From the NCBI RefSeq assembly GCF_001625305.1, contig NW_017802713.1:1795952-1859951 (forward strand): DNA of 64,000 nt, read 5' to 3'. Positions 1 to 12,240 of the stretch are shown here, one piece after another (position 1 is the first letter of the stretch; each line of letters opens with the position of its first letter). The notes beneath the pieces were generated by a model. The model did not search any database and was not told the origin of the DNA. It was given only the letters and a program-made list of their open reading frames with translations. Made by a program: the position numbers and the translations under genes. The stretch comes from Branchiostoma belcheri. Taxonomy: Eukaryota; Chordata; Leptocardii; Amphioxiformes; Branchiostomatidae.

Positions 1-321
1 AAGGGACCTGCAGGGGGGGGGGTCCCGACAACACTCTATGCTGAATTCGGAAACTTCTCGATTACGCTTTACGATAAATTCCAAGTGACTACAACGCATT
101 ACGTGGAATTAAAATGGCAAAAACACTCTATATATATGCAAAATGCGCCAATTACACTCTAATAGCTATAGTATGTTGAATTAGAGTGGTCCATCTATAC
201 TCTCCGTAGACTTAAAACAGCTCTACGGAAAAAGGCTTGCGGGCCCCCAAAACAGGGGGGTCAGAGGAAATGGTTGTAATCCTGCCTATCCCTTCAATTT
301 CAATTTCCCAGATATCTCTTA

Positions 322-809
322 TACAGTCAAACCTGCCAAGGAGACCACCTCTTCAAGCTGGCCACCTGTCCATGGTGACCGCTTTTTCTCAGTCCCCAAA
401 ATTTTCCCCATTGACACAAGCATTAAGAAACCTGTCTAAGGTGACCACCTGGCCAACGCAACCGCGACCGCCCTGAGTTTGGCCCGATAGCAGTAACCTG
501 CCCATGGTGACCACATCATTTTCGATCATGTTGATTATTGATGATGACTACATGTAATGAGAAATCATGGAGAAACCAGCCAGATTGCCTTGACTACTGG
601 ATGATGTTTTTGTTCGACATAAATTGTTCCATGTGCCACTCTCCCCACATGCATTTACAACATTTGACATCAGAATTCGACATCTTGACTTGGAAACCAT
701 TTATGTCTCAGTCACGTTGTCAGGCGACCCTCTTCAAGGAGACCACCTGTCCAAGGTGGCCACTTTTGTTTGGTCCCCTGGGTGGTCGCTTTGGGCAGGT
801 TTGACTGTA
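322..809. repeat. MITE-like element with TIRs TACAGTCAAACCTGCC
   Basis: The element begins with TACAGTCAAACCTGCC and ends with the matching inverted sequence GGCAGGTTTGACTGTA. The interior holds several degenerate copies of a motif resembling GACCACCTGTCCAAGGTGACC. The short reading frames across it are repeat-derived and are not genes. TA at both outer ends would fit a Tc1/mariner-type non-autonomous element, but that assignment is inferred. Confidence 0.6.
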
Positions 810-2617
810 CTTCTCATTGCAAATAAACCCCTACAAGAAAAGGAAAACAATCCTTATATAGCTATTTTTTTCAAGAATCATATTGGTTCTGGTTAAATTT
901 AGATAATAAAAATAGTATCATGGCTATTAAATCAGGATGGTGCTTGAAAAAAAGATAGGGAGGAGAATTTTCTTCAATCAGGCTCCTGCAATTGGTAGCA
1001 AATGTTGGCCTTTTAGTACAATCTGTTTGTAATTGTGTTCCTTCTATTTATAGCCTTCAATAAAGTAAAGATGCAACAACTTTCCTTCATGTTTTGCACT
1101 GCCTGTTCTTGGAAGTCCCTCCTCTACAAGAACTGGTTGACTCCTTCACAGAATGTAACACACAACAGATGTGTACATGGATCTGCCCTTACAGCTCAAA
1201 AATAAACAGCTGAACATTACAGTACACACATGTACAAGCCATTGTATACTAGTACTGTAAATTCATTCATTTTTGCTTGGATTTAATTTTGCATTAGGAC
1301 TATATATAGGAGTGGAAAGAAGGTTTTTGCAGTGTTTTGAACAATATTGTAGCACAAAAATACCTGTTCACAAGGTCAAGATTTTGCAGTGGCTAGCAAG
1401 CACTGTGAAACAGACACAAATTTAATGTACAGCGTAATTGATTTATAGCATAATGTGGGTGCCTACATTTTAATACGGTAAAAGAAGCAAGCCTGCTGAA
1501 TTTATCATTAACAGGTACATGTAGCTGCTGAATTCCTGAATTTAGCATGACCCTATGACATTACATGTGTGTACATTGAGGCAATAAAAATCAAACCCCA
1601 ATAAACATGATAAAGATTAAGAAGAAAATCAATGAGGGGGGGGGGTGAGATGTAAAAATATTTGCCACAATTCTTCTATTGCCATAAAAATGAACCTGTG
1701 CATGGGACCCCAGAAAGTGTGAAATGGACCAAAATGGAACAAAATGGTTTAACGCCTTTCCTACATACATACATGTATTTCATTCCATTTCATTCTATTT
1801 CGTTCCATTTCGCACTTTCTGTACACCCCTGTGCATTGTGATCTACAGCTATCAATCAGTTCTTACTGAAGCCCTGCCTGGTTAATGTACAACTATTTTC
1901 ACCTCTGTGTCAATTACTGTTTACTGACAGAGCTGTACACAGAGAACGACTGAATGTAAACAGATTGTTCTGTTATGTGTCGGACAGTAAACAAAGAATT
2001 TCCCAACCACAGGTAAACACAGAATCCTGTTTACAGTAAATATTTGTGACATCCCCCAACAACCAAAAACCTAAAAAAAAAACATCATTGAAAATCACAG
2101 ACACAATCTAGCCCTGTGCCACTTTTTTTAGCCATGATTATTTTGGAAAATCAGGACTCAATGTACATAACTCACAGAAAATTTGAAAGAAGATGAGTTG
2201 GGAATCCGATAATGATTGCAGGAAATAATATATATGCAGGGGTCAAAATAGATTTGGAGGTTAACTTACACTGGCGCAGACGAAAAAAAAATTACTTGCA
2301 ATAAAAAAACAATAGTTGCACCCCAAAAATAATAGGTACACAACTAAAAAGTATATGTAATAACTGTAGTCCAATATTTGCTTACACTGTTGTGGGGATA
2401 AACTACTAAACATGGCAGCTACTTACTAGTACAATGTAGATAGTAAGTTCTATTAATTACAAAAAAATTAAGAAAACTACCTGGATTCTGGTTTTGTTAC
2501 CTTTTCAGTTCTTTATTTGGTATTTCTATGGGTAGTAAGTTAGTGTAGTAAAAAATTAGTTGCACGGCACCAGTTTTACCAGCACCAACTTGCACACGGA
2601 AGGATATTTCGACCCCT
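810..2617. other. No gene seen; AT-rich intergenic or intronic DNA
   Basis: No reading frame with recognisable protein similarity and no clear exon with splice sites was found on either strand. There are short homopolymers, including a G run near 1638-1646, and an inexact pentamer-like stretch around 1780-1812 (CATTYCATTC type). Confidence 0.5.
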
Positions 2618-2916
2618 GATAATATCTGTATCTGTATCTATATAGCCGGTATAACCACCCTTCAGCTTCGCAGGCATGCGGCGCGGCGGCAGCTAGCTAC
2701 ACATGTATATCGCACCGAACGACTTGTTATGCTCAATCTTTGCAGGAGTTGTTTAAAGCTTTCTACAGCTAGTAATGATGCCCCAATTGCAACTGTGCTT
2801 GGTGGCAACGAGTTCCACTCTACCATACTTCTTGGGAAATACGAGTTTTTGAGCACCTCAATTCTTGGTTGATAACTCTGATATTTGATAGTTGAAGGCT
2901 TGTTTCTTGTTCTCAA
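2618..2916 (-). mobile_element. Non-LTR retrotransposon 3' end, truncated
   Basis: The minus strand encodes the C-terminal tail seen in many LINE reverse-transcriptase ORFs: a YQPRIEVLKNSYFPRSMVEW segment followed by NSLPPSTV and an SFKQLL motif. Downstream on that strand is a tail of ATACAGATAC-type hexamers, a usual non-LTR 3' end. The RT catalytic domain is absent, so this is a 5'-truncated dead copy. Related copies lie at about 30640 and 49745. Confidence 0.75.
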
Positions 2917-2941
2917 GTATTACATGTAGTCCTGAATATGC

Positions 2942-3013
2942 TAGCCTGGTTGCCAGTCCCATATCACTGAGATACTTTGTGTCCAGTGTGCTATGGGTTT
3001 GGCACCCAGGCTA
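2942..3013. mobile_element. 72-bp MITE with perfect 9-bp target duplication
   Basis: The termini are TAGCCTGG and CCAGGCTA, with a longer imperfect inverted repeat inside. The flanks are identical 9-mers, TGAATATGC, at 2933-2941 and 3014-3022. A 9-bp duplication is typical of Mutator-like elements; the superfamily is inferred. Confidence 0.75.
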
Positions 3014-3405
3014 TGAATATGCATGCAGAAAATAAAAGCCTATGGTTTAAATGTACATGTACTGTGCTCTCTACCATGTAAGGACTACCAGGATTTATCA
3101 TGGCTCTCTGACAAGACACAAACATGGGGTAAACCCAGCTTGAATTACATAAACACATTGGTGTTTTAAGAATAGGTCCATCTTGCCAGTTTTGGCAATA
3201 CTTGCAGCTCAGGAGGTCAAGGTCAGCTTGTTAATTCCTAGTGCCAGAACAATTTTAACAGCCCAGGTTTGATCATTAACAGCGTGTTCCATTCAATACA
3301 CCGCCACGCAAGGGTAAACTGGAGCAAACGCTGAAGCTATAGGAGACCTAGATATACCAGGGCAGCTTAGAACTGTCAGCTATTACTAGTATTAGTACTG
3401 TGCCC

Positions 3406-3598
3406 TAGCCTCTGTAGCAGGCTTATAGACCTGGGGGTTTGGTGGTCTTCGGCTGTTTTCTGATTAGCCAAAAAAATGGGGGTATATAATTCAACCAGGC
3501 CGGCTATGTTGCCTTTGTCTATACGGAATCAGAAGATAGCACATAAAAGATCCCAAAGACCCTGAAGACCCCCCAGTTTTTGGCATGCTATGGAGACT
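3406..3598. mobile_element. MITE, TAGCCTC...GGAGGCTA family (copy 1)
   Basis: This is one of three copies (also 40844-41045 and 45116-45300) that share the core TTCGGCTGTTTTCTGATTAG and the end GGCATGCTATGGAGGCTA. The right terminus has decayed here to GGAGACT. It carries no coding sequence. Confidence 0.7.
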
Positions 3599-3599
3599 C

Positions 3600-4380
3600 A
3601 GATAGACTACATGCCCAGAAAAAGCACTTAGAGACAGCAAATGTCTGCCAAAATTTCCAGGGCTCTCCCCAAGCAATGAAGCAAGGGTGGCCCCCCTCCC
3701 ACCAAAATCCTGTACCTCTCTCAAAATGTTCAAATCTAGTGTTTTCTCTTAAGTACAATTTGTATTTTCATGAAAATTAACTTTCCAAATTTGACTAAAG
3801 CAAATCTATACGGTTATGTCTGTGCAGTTTAAAAGGAAGCTGCAAGGGGGCCTAAAATCTGATCCCCTATCCTTAATATATGTAAGGCTAAGGCCTATTT
3901 GATGAGGTAAAAATATACAAACAAAATCATTAAAATACATCAACAGCTTTATGTATAATCCTGTTCGCAAAGAAAATTGAAAACATTACATTGTTGGAAT
4001 TGGTCCTTTAGATACTTGAGGTTATCATATATTTATAACATCAATGCTGTTATCGATAAATAAAACATGCAACATGATGGTGCCAATACTTAGACAAGCT
4101 ATAAAGTATAAAGATATTATCTATAATGCATTTGCATTCTAGAGTTATTCATTCAGTCACTCACATGTTGTAATTTTCAAAGAACAATAAAAATAAAGAA
4201 ACTGGCTGCACCATCTTCTTGTCTATTCAAAGCAGATTGATAAGTCTGGGATGTCACACAAGTTATTTTAGAGTCCAATTCTAGGTCAGATATATAAATA
4301 TTGATCAGTAACAGAACCAGAAAATAGACTTGTATGTAATGGGTGTAGTGTTTAACTTTCAGGTACACTAGTCAAGATGC
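3600..4380. other. No gene seen
   Basis: AT-rich sequence with only short frames. The frame starting at 3580 runs out of the MITE and shows no domain. Confidence 0.45.
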
Positions 4381-4384
4381 AACA

Positions 4385-4590
4385 AAATAGCACCTTGGCA
4401 GAACATACTGTTCCTGTGCAAAACCCTGATTTTTTTGCGGATTTGGTTTTTTTTTTTTTGTCAACGTTGCATCAGCATTTTGCCTGTTGCAACATTTGGA
4501 AACTACAGTGTTTACCTTATATGTGCAAATATGACCTTATATGAGATGTTCTGCCAAGGTGCTATGCACAATACATTACGGGTTTGCCAA
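4385..4590. repeat. Foldback repeat (copy 1 of 2)
   Basis: The ends are inverted: ATAGCACCTTGGCAGAACAT on the left and ATGTTCTGCCAAGGTGCTAT on the right. The interior (TTGGTCAACGTTGCATCAGA-like) is shared with the copy at 5845-6098. Confidence 0.65.
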
Positions 4591-5395
4591 GATGACGTTT
4601 AACATTGACATTCAGTATTTGATGATGATAATGAAAAATGTCATATCTTGTCACTGTATCTATGTGCCATAGCAAGAGGAGAGGAAGTTTTTGGTCCACT
4701 AGTGTTTAACCTTGCCACTGCTGTGATAGCCTTCTGAAACAAAATTTGGTTATGAGGTTGTACAGCTGGGGTATGAGGTTAAGGACATAACATGGGTACG
4801 GGTGCCAAGCACGTGAAGGCTCACAAAATGTGCCCTGCGCCAAGAGTTGCCAACGACACGTCAGCTGGACTTACTGATGAGATTTTAAAGCTGGCTGTGT
4901 TTTTTCGTGTGAGTGCAATACTATTGTACTAAAACATTTATGGCCTCCCCGTAATAGGTACAGTTATAATCCAATCTAAATACTGGTCACGAATGGCAAA
5001 CAAGTTCATCTGGGTTGGTGGGTATGAGATGGTCACAATTTTATCTAAGCTTGTTCTAACCCAAGAAAATTAGCCTGAGTGCCATCAAGTTACTGTGGCT
5101 TCCATGCTAAGTGCTTGGCTGCCTCACAAAATAGCAAGTATGGGAGCTTTGGTATATACTTAAAGAGGATGGCACCATGGCTACAAAAAAATGTGAACTC
5201 TTGAATCACTAATGGCCTTCGTCGGGAGTTACTACATGTAGCAGATGACCAGAGGGTCACATGACCCTAGCAAAAGGTTAGAGGTGACTGGAAGTTTGGC
5301 CATCTGCATCAGCACCCACCCTGCCCTACTAACCAGGTAGTACAGACATCTAGATCTAAACACCTTTAATTCATGTACTGAAGTCACATGACTTT
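4591..5395. other. No gene seen
   Basis: No supportable exon, RNA gene or repeat unit was recognised in this stretch. Confidence 0.4.
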
Positions 5396-5612
5396 GAATG
5401 GGTCATTTATCTTGAAGATGGATGTATGATAAAGAGGTCAAAATTTTGGTAACCAAAAAAAGCGTGACAGGTTCAATCAGGATTTTCCAACTCCTATCTT
5501 CTGTACTGAGCATGGGGCATTTATCCTGAAGAAGAATATAAATGTATAATACAATTTTGGTAACCAAAAAAAGTGTGACAACTTAAATCAGGATTTTACA
5601 TCCCCAAGTAAT
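5396..5612. repeat. Two-unit tandem duplication, about 115 bp each
   Basis: Two adjacent copies share GGGTCATTTATCTTGAAGA-like starts, the motif AATTTTGGTAACCAAAAAAA and a TCAGGATTTT end. The units have diverged. Confidence 0.55.
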
Positions 5613-5844
5613 TTCTGTAAGTGCAGCAGTATGCAATATGAGATTTCTAATTAATACTCTGCCAGAAGAAAAGTCACAGAAGGATATGAAGTCAATTAAG
5701 AATATTCTGTGTAATTCATCTAGCTTACAGTGCTCAAGATATCACTTTGAGGCTCAGTCGAACTGAGCATCCATTTCATAAACACAAGATATTTTTCGTT
5801 TTTCTTCGCCCTGCCATAACTGCATACCCCCCCCTTCATTAATA

Positions 5845-6098
5845 CCAGCACATCGGCAGAATGTACTGCACCTGCGCAGAACCCCGTATTTTCGCGTTTT
5901 TCGTTGGGTTTTTGGTCAACGTTGCATCAGAATTTTGCCTGTTGCAGAGGACATCTTTTCCGACATAACATTTGGAAACTACTGTCAAAATGCTAACCTT
6001 ATATGAGCGAATACAACCTTATATGAGACATTCTGCCGAAATGCTATGTACAATACATTACGGGTTTCGCGCAGGTGCAGTACGTTCTGTAAGTCCCC
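5845..6098. repeat. Foldback repeat (copy 2 of 2)
   Basis: The left arm GGCAGAATGTACTGCACCTG faces a right arm containing CAGGTGCAGTACGTTCTG. The interior matches the repeat at 4385-4590, but this copy is longer and GC-richer at its ends. Confidence 0.65.
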
Positions 6099-7307
6099 TC
6101 CAGTAGGGCTTGTTCCAGGGTAACTAAGATTAAGAAATAGAAGAATTAAGAAGCAACATCAACCTCCATGGAGGAAGATATTCTGTGATCTCCAAAATAT
6201 TATCAATATCAACTCACATATTTCCTTCCTGTAACGAAGCAAGCCGGATTCATGTACAGTAGTATACATGCATCAAAGTACCGGATGTCCAATGCTTCGG
6301 TTCATAATCATATACATACATGTATAGATGTATGTAGGCCAGTATACATGTGACGTCAACCAGCAAGAAGACATTTATGCACCATTTTTTCACATCATGT
6401 CTTTTATAGGTCATACCTTTTGAATGAAGACATCAATGATATTCAATATCAAAACTATATGTTACATAGATAAAGATGACATGTTGGAAAATTGGTCTGG
6501 AAATTGTATTTTTGATGGACGACGGTAACCGAAATGGAAAATTAGCTCGCAAACGTTGAAGATTGAAAAGCCAACCTACGCAGATTGGAGACAACCTTGG
6601 GTCCAAATTACAAAAATAAGCGATCCCAAAAAATACTAAATGTATCATCCCTATTCTTGATTAAATATAGCTGGCTGCTATTAAAAACACATCTTATGAT
6701 ACTGAATAAAAACAAACAATAGCACAGATGGTATATAATTACAGATATATATATCTAAACAATCTGTGCATTTTTGTTTGTAATGCATGTTTATCAATCA
6801 TAGGAATATTATAATATTAGAAAGTTGGGATGGGCAATCTTTGCTCTTTTTCAAACCCATTTCTTTAAATCATAATACATTATCAGATTAATAAATATTG
6901 AGTCAGCCAATACATAAGGTATAGATGAGAGTGAAAGTGGAACACAGGAACATAAAATGCCAAAATATCTATTAAGACAATATTTCTTGCCCTGTAGTAT
7001 GTAGGTATATAGACAATAACATAAATCATAGAAGATGTCATACCTGCATATATGCAGAGCATGTCATACCCATAACCTGTGGCATTTTGAGAAAATTAAA
7101 CATTCTTCCCCTCAAAACATGCACTTAAGATCGGTATCAAATATTATTGGAACATGCCAGCAACCAGGGATAGGTTTACTGATGAAAATAAACATTTCAT
7201 ATCGCGCATAGTAGAATCCAATATTAGATCATACATATGTGTGTGAAACATTCTCTAAAAATTACACAGTGATACAACAACTCATCAGCACAATTTTCAG
7301 TAATTCA
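6099..7307. other. No gene seen
   Basis: AT-rich with scattered short frames on both strands. If the minus-strand exon at 7.6 kb is real, this could be its first intron. No downstream exon of that gene was recognised between 1 and 7.5 kb. Confidence 0.35.
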
Positions 7308-7581
7308 TTAGTGTGCGTTGAGCTGCGTTCCCACAGGGTTGACTGACGGTAACACACAACGATTTCTGCCGAAAATTACGGGAAAATCGGTTGGACGTGA
7401 GGTTAACGACATGCGGCGTAATAACGGATTCTGACAGATGTCTGGGGGGACCCGAGATAATGATTCAGCCGCCACAGATACAAAATGGGCCCTCATCACC
7501 CCACCAGGGAGCAGTGGAACCCATCTATATTCCTGACTGTCATCAATAAATGATGCCGGGGATGAGACAAAAATGTACCTA

Positions 7582-7689
7582 CCTGGTCCCTTGCTTCTTT
7601 TGGTCCTTTCCGTCGTTCCCCGTTTCCTCCGAAGTGTCCATATTCGCAGCGGGACCATTGTAACCGCCATCGCCATCCGCAGCCAGCAT
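7582..7689 (-). CDS. Possible first coding exon of an unidentified gene
   Basis: An ATG at 7689 opens a frame reading MLAADGDGGYNGPAANMDTS and continuing with an acidic/polar EETGNDGKDQKK-type segment to a good donor (CAG|GTAGGT) after 7582. The composition resembles the unstructured N-terminus of a nuclear or RNA-binding protein, but no domain is reached and no second exon was found. A 122-codon frame on the same strand (7308-7676) overlaps it in another phase. The surrounding GC-rich, CpG-containing DNA would suit a promoter. This is a low-confidence prediction. Confidence 0.3.
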
Positions 7690-8700
7690 TTTTTATAAAA
7701 TATCTACCTGTTGTGAGGAAGTATAAAACCTTAAACTGGAGGCCCCTCTGCGGATGAAATACTGGCTATTTTCCTTACACATCCACCGGAGCCCTTAAGA
7801 CCAAGGAAAACCGTTCAGGGCTCTTAACTGTAACGGACACACGGGTGGTCTTAACAAGACGCCTACGTTTTCTGACCGGCTTGCTTGCTCCAGGCGTGTT
7901 TGGAGAGGAATAAAGGTGCCACAATCTGGCACGGGAGACGTTTTTGCGGCCCTAGTTGCTAGCTCCGCCCGTGCTGCAAAAATTAAGCGCCAAGCTTGCA
8001 AGATTTAATCATGAACCACACACACACTGGAGGCCGCAAGCAAGCGCACGGTAAGAAAATAAAGATCTCTCCCTCCCTCCACACCAGGCTTAAATAGATG
8101 GCACCACTGCAGTCTAAACCAGCAGGAATACGCACAAAATGGCTACTAAATCGATGGAGGGATCTGGTAGCGATTTCTACGAGTCCCTGTTCTAAATTAT
8201 ATCTCCATCACACGGTGGAAAGTGTGAGGAGGCGGTACATGCAAATAGCGTTATAAACACACGCAGGCCTACTGTAGCCTCTCTTCACACACGCACAAAC
8301 AGGATCCCGCTGGCCCGTTTTCAATTATGGTCAAGTGGGAAGATCAAAGAAGGTTGCACCGTACCGACGTTACAGCCAGGCCAAGGATAAGAGGGAGAAA
8401 ACGCCGGGCTTCGCTAGGCTGGACGGCCGGTGGCACTGCGCTCAGCTCTCCGGGGTCCAGGCAACTTCAACGCCGCCTGCAGACATGGGCAGAGCCGCTG
8501 GGCAGAAATTCCGTCCGCTTCTGGATCGGTCACTCGGCTGGTCAAAGGTTTCACTGTCCCCTGTGCCTGCAATGTTTTGTTTCTGTTCCACGACGGTTGT
8601 GTTTTAAGCACAATAGGAACAGGATCTGTAGTGTAAGATCACAACAGACTGATAAAAGGTGACATCCATGTTACGTCACGTGATCCCCCTTAAAGGTGAA
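7690..8700. promoter_or_regulatory. GC-rich, CpG-containing stretch, possible promoter
   Basis: Base composition changes from AT-rich to GC-rich, with frequent CpG and several overlapping open frames on both strands (for example 8327-8662 and 8335-8607). None of these frames has a recognisable domain, and coexisting frames are expected in GC-rich DNA. A bidirectional promoter is possible. Confidence 0.3.
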
Positions 8701-9310
8701 AGGGCATTAGGGACGTAGCGCTGATCTCCAAGCAGATATTGGGATGGACAATCGTAATGTTTTCTGAACTAGTGTAAATGGCAACTTTATGTACTCAAAT
8801 GCGTGATTTTTGTCATTCTGTATCTGAATAAATCAAGTGATAGAATCTCGCCACATTGGCTTATCACAATTCAATTTTATAAAATCATATAACTTTTATA
8901 AGATTAAAATTACAATTAAAATTGAAAGTTTACTATGACAAATACGCAACTGGCAATATTGAAATACACACTGACGACGAAAAGGGAAGAATAAATGAAA
9001 CCTGGGGGATATGATTCTCTATAGAAAACAATTGCAGAAACGGTGGTTTAAAAACAACGGAAAAATTTAAAAGCTGAACAGGCTGTGCTATAGAATCACT
9101 GAATAAAATAATAATGTAATGTATATCATAAATTTTTAACAAATTATATTTAAAATTATGAAGTTCCGTCCGTTCAAACAATCAGAAATATTTCTCAAAT
9201 AAATAATGACTTTGTGTTTTTCTATCCCTACTGAAAGCTCAATTTGTCACTACCCCCGGATAACCTTATTACGTCTTGTATAAGAATGAGTAGTGATTTG
9301 GACTTACTTA

Positions 9311-9724
9311 TAGGTCACAGCAAGTAATTTTTATGGATGACATCCTCCGCAGACTCCAAATCTAATGCGAGCGGGCGAAAAAAAACAAGGCGGGCCGAAA
9401 AAACAAGGTTTAAAATTTTGACTCAATCATTGTACATATGGTTTTGATTCAGTGGGAACGTCACATATACACAGCCAGCATCACATATCACTGCATCAAA
9501 GTAAGAAACAAAACATTAAATCAGAGCCTTTTCTTGTCTCCTCTCTTCATAGTTATCTGCCATCCACCTTCCGGCATGGCAACAGACGTTTGTTTGCCCA
9601 TTTTCGGCATGTTGACCACTGTCAGAAAGCAACAGAATTTCTTGTTTTTTTTCTTCCAAAATCATGCGAAAATTAACGTGCGCGATCATGATTTCATCCA
9701 TAAAAATTACTTGCTGTGGCCCTA
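9311..9724. mobile_element. hAT-like MITE, copy with exact 8-bp target duplication
   Basis: The element starts TAGGTCACAGCAAGTAATTT and ends with the inverted form GCTGTGGCCCTA. Identical 8-mers CTTACTTA flank it at 9303-9310 and 9725-9732. Both the 8-bp duplication and the TAGG start fit hAT elements. Inside the TIR is the conserved inner motif ATGGATGACATCC. There is no transposase, so it is non-autonomous. Six related copies lie elsewhere in the window. Confidence 0.8.
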
Positions 9725-9891
9725 CTTACTTATGCCTACTGCCCATCCGTGGGCATAGGCCACAGACTCGGTCCATCGTGATTTACAGCATGCAGATTAT
9801 TTCCAATTCTAATCTTGACTGTGAAATTGAGGTTGATTATCGAGAACTCAATCTCCCAGAAATCTCGTTTATCGCCACTCTTAAGGCCACA

Positions 9892-10276
9892 GCAAGTAAA
9901 TGTTATGGATGACATCCTCCGCAGATTTCAAAAGCGAGCGCGGGCGAAAAAAAAAACAAGGCGGGCCGAAAAAACAAGGTTCCTACATTCTTAAATGTTG
10001 ACTCAATAATTGTACAAATGCTTTTGATTCAGTGAACATCAAATATACACAGCCAGCATCTGCATCAAAGTAAAAAACATTACATTGCACTAGTCTTCTC
10101 TTGTACTCCTGTATTCATAGTTATCTGCCATCCACCTTCCGGTATGGCAACAGACATCTTTGCCCAATTTTGGCATGTTGAGGGCAACAAAATTTCTTGG
10201 TTTTTTTTTTTTCAAAATCAGCCGAAAATTAATGCGCGCGCTGATGTCATCCATAAAAATTACTTGCTGTGGCCTA
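9892..10276. mobile_element. hAT-like MITE, GGCCACAGCAAGTAA family
   Basis: The ends are TAAGGCCACAGCAAGTAAAT and ATTACTTGCTGTGGCCTA. The interior matches the element at 9311-9724, which lies only 168 bp away in the same orientation. Confidence 0.8.
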
Positions 10277-10663
10277 AATCGTTTATATCGAAAATAAGAT
10301 CTAAAAAACTGCCCCGGCATACTTATCCCGTACTAAATGCGATATAAACGACCCACTGAGCCAAAAATAAGGTGAGGGAGGTTACTTGGAAATTTACTCT
10401 TCGGACCGTTCTGAGGCTTAGCCGGGTCAAGTGGTGTTATTTTTAACTTGCTGTACGTACCCATTTGTATCGATTGGCGGCACGCCCACATTATTCTCTA
10501 TTGGTCATGGAATCAACCGGTAAGGGAAATTAACCATGGCTAAAACGTGCATGGATTACGGGAAGGACCCGAAAAGGGAATAGAGTGGTTCCATTTGAAG
10601 TCTGAGGGAAAACACGCATGTGTACTGTCATGGCTTGCTATCTATTCGGAAAGTCATTATATT

Positions 10664-10943
10664 TACCGAAGGAAAACGTATTGTTTTTGCTCAGTTTCTT
10701 CTTCTTCTTTCCTCTTCTTCCTCTTCTTCTCCAAACAAATCAAAGCCAATGACCTGAACCAGACGTCTATCACCCCGGTAACTAATGTTGGGTTACGTCA
10801 TCATGTTTAAATTTTATAGCAGGAGGGATTTAGACTGTTGCCGCCATACGTGTATATATGAACGTGATTGAGTAAGAATTAACAGAGCAGACCATATGCG
10901 AAAGTAAACATTATGCATTTGCTTTGATAATGTAATTTTCTAG
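10664..10943 (+). repeat. Interspersed repeat B (copy 1 of 6)
   Basis: A roughly 250-280 bp unit recognisable by TTGCTCAGTTTCTTCTTC, CAATGACCTGAACCAGACGT, ATAGCAGGAGGGATTTAGAC, GAGTAAGAATTAACAGAGCA and a final TTTTCTAG. No coding potential and no obvious TIR. Other copies are at 16320, 18086 and 18703 (+), and 29794 and 33655 (-). Confidence 0.75.
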
Positions 10944-11177
10944 TTTTAGTTATGTCCCTTCGTTTGAAGGTTAGCAAAACGCGGTACCACGACGACCAAA
11001 GGATAATTTGTAGACCCGTGTGCCGCGTTACGCCTTAGAATATAGGCGCGACCCGTCTGAAGTTCAATTTTGGCGGTAAAGCTCAAAGCATCCTTATAGA
11101 TCCTTCGGATTCTTACGGGTTAGTCAACCGAGGAGGCGCAATCATATTGAACCAACGAAATCGGCCAGGCATGCACA

Positions 11178-11572
11178 TAAGGCCATGTTGATTTGATTAT
11201 ATGGATGACATCCATGAATTTTCGGCCGTTTCAAAAAAAAAAGTTTTCAACCATACTGGAAATCGTTCAAAACGTTTGCAAAATGAGCAAATATATAACT
11301 TAAGTTGGAAAAAAATGGAAAACGATACCAATGTAGTAGAATGCCAAAATCAAACGTAAAAGAAGAAAATGTAAAGAAATGAATCTGTAGACTAAATTAT
11401 TCGCCAAACCCTACTCTGTGTCATTTGTTCAACCTTCAAAACCAAGTAGATTTCATAATGAATGCAACTTATTTTTTTGCCAAACTTTTTTTTTTTGGCT
11501 CGCATCAGTTTTGGGGTTCCCATAGGATGTCATCCATATACATGTACTAGTAATCAAATCAACTTGGCCTAA
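11178..11572. mobile_element. MITE related to the hAT-like family
   Basis: It has TAAGGCCATGTTGATTTGAT and ATGGATGACATCC at the left, with inverted GGATGTCATCCATATA and ATCAAATCAACTTGGCCTAA at the right. The outer TIR differs from the GGCCACAGCAAG subfamily, but the inner motif is shared. Confidence 0.7.
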
Positions 11573-12048
11573 GACATGTAGAACATTCGATCGGTAGAGT
11601 ACGCACAATAGCGCGGTAGCGCATTGCATTTATTATATTACATGTATTACCGAAAAGAAAGGGGGCAACTTTGCTCCTAAGTCCTATGCCTTTTTCTTGG
11701 TCCGAGGAGCATTAAAAACATTTACCTGTGGTCCTAATCAATATAACTTGCACTGTCGTTCTGCTTTGAATCTAACAACAACATAGAAATAGATTTCAGG
11801 ACTTTAAACAAAAGTGAACTGAAGTTTTCCACTAAAAAAGCAACGATTCATAACATCAAAGGCGACATCTAGCAGTCGAGTACAAAACCGCATGTACATT
11901 ACATTTCTAATCAATTTTTGCCACTCATCATTTATAACGTTAGATAATTCTATCATATGATATTATTTTGATATGGATTTTGGAGAGAACATGATAATCA
12001 TAATTTAGATAATATAGAAGTGAATTTTATAAGATTATGTTCAAACCT
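11573..12048. other. No gene seen upstream of PTDSS1
   Basis: AT-rich flank containing no recognised exon or repeat unit. Confidence 0.4.
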
Positions 12049-12059
12049 AGGACACCCCT

Positions 12060-12240
12060 ACTCTCCAAGCAGAGGTTTGGATTTTGGGTTATTTTGTTAT
12101 TTTGGGCGTGTTTTTAGACTTTTTTTATCGGGCTTTCTTTTTTGTACTGGAATTTTTCTTTCACCATAAAAGAAACACCGATAAAAAAGTCTAAAAACAA
12201 GCCAAAAATAACCCCAAACCCAAACCTCTGCTTGGAGAGT
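12060..12240. mobile_element. 181-bp foldback MITE just upstream of PTDSS1
   Basis: The ends are ACTCTCCAAGCAGAGGTTTGG and its inverted copy, and the arms pair over most of their length, including a GTTTTTAGACTTTTTTATCG segment. The direct repeats AGGACACCCCT (12049-12059 and 12241-12251) flank it. The target duplication would be 9 bp if the element ends in TA. One arm end recurs alone near 32577. The element ends 58 bp before the PTDSS1 start codon, so it may lie in the promoter or 5' UTR. Confidence 0.8.

Noticed and set aside
8327..8662. 111-codon plus-strand frame in GC-rich DNA
   Set aside because: Four overlapping frames on both strands are open here, none with a domain or splice context; GC bias explains them.
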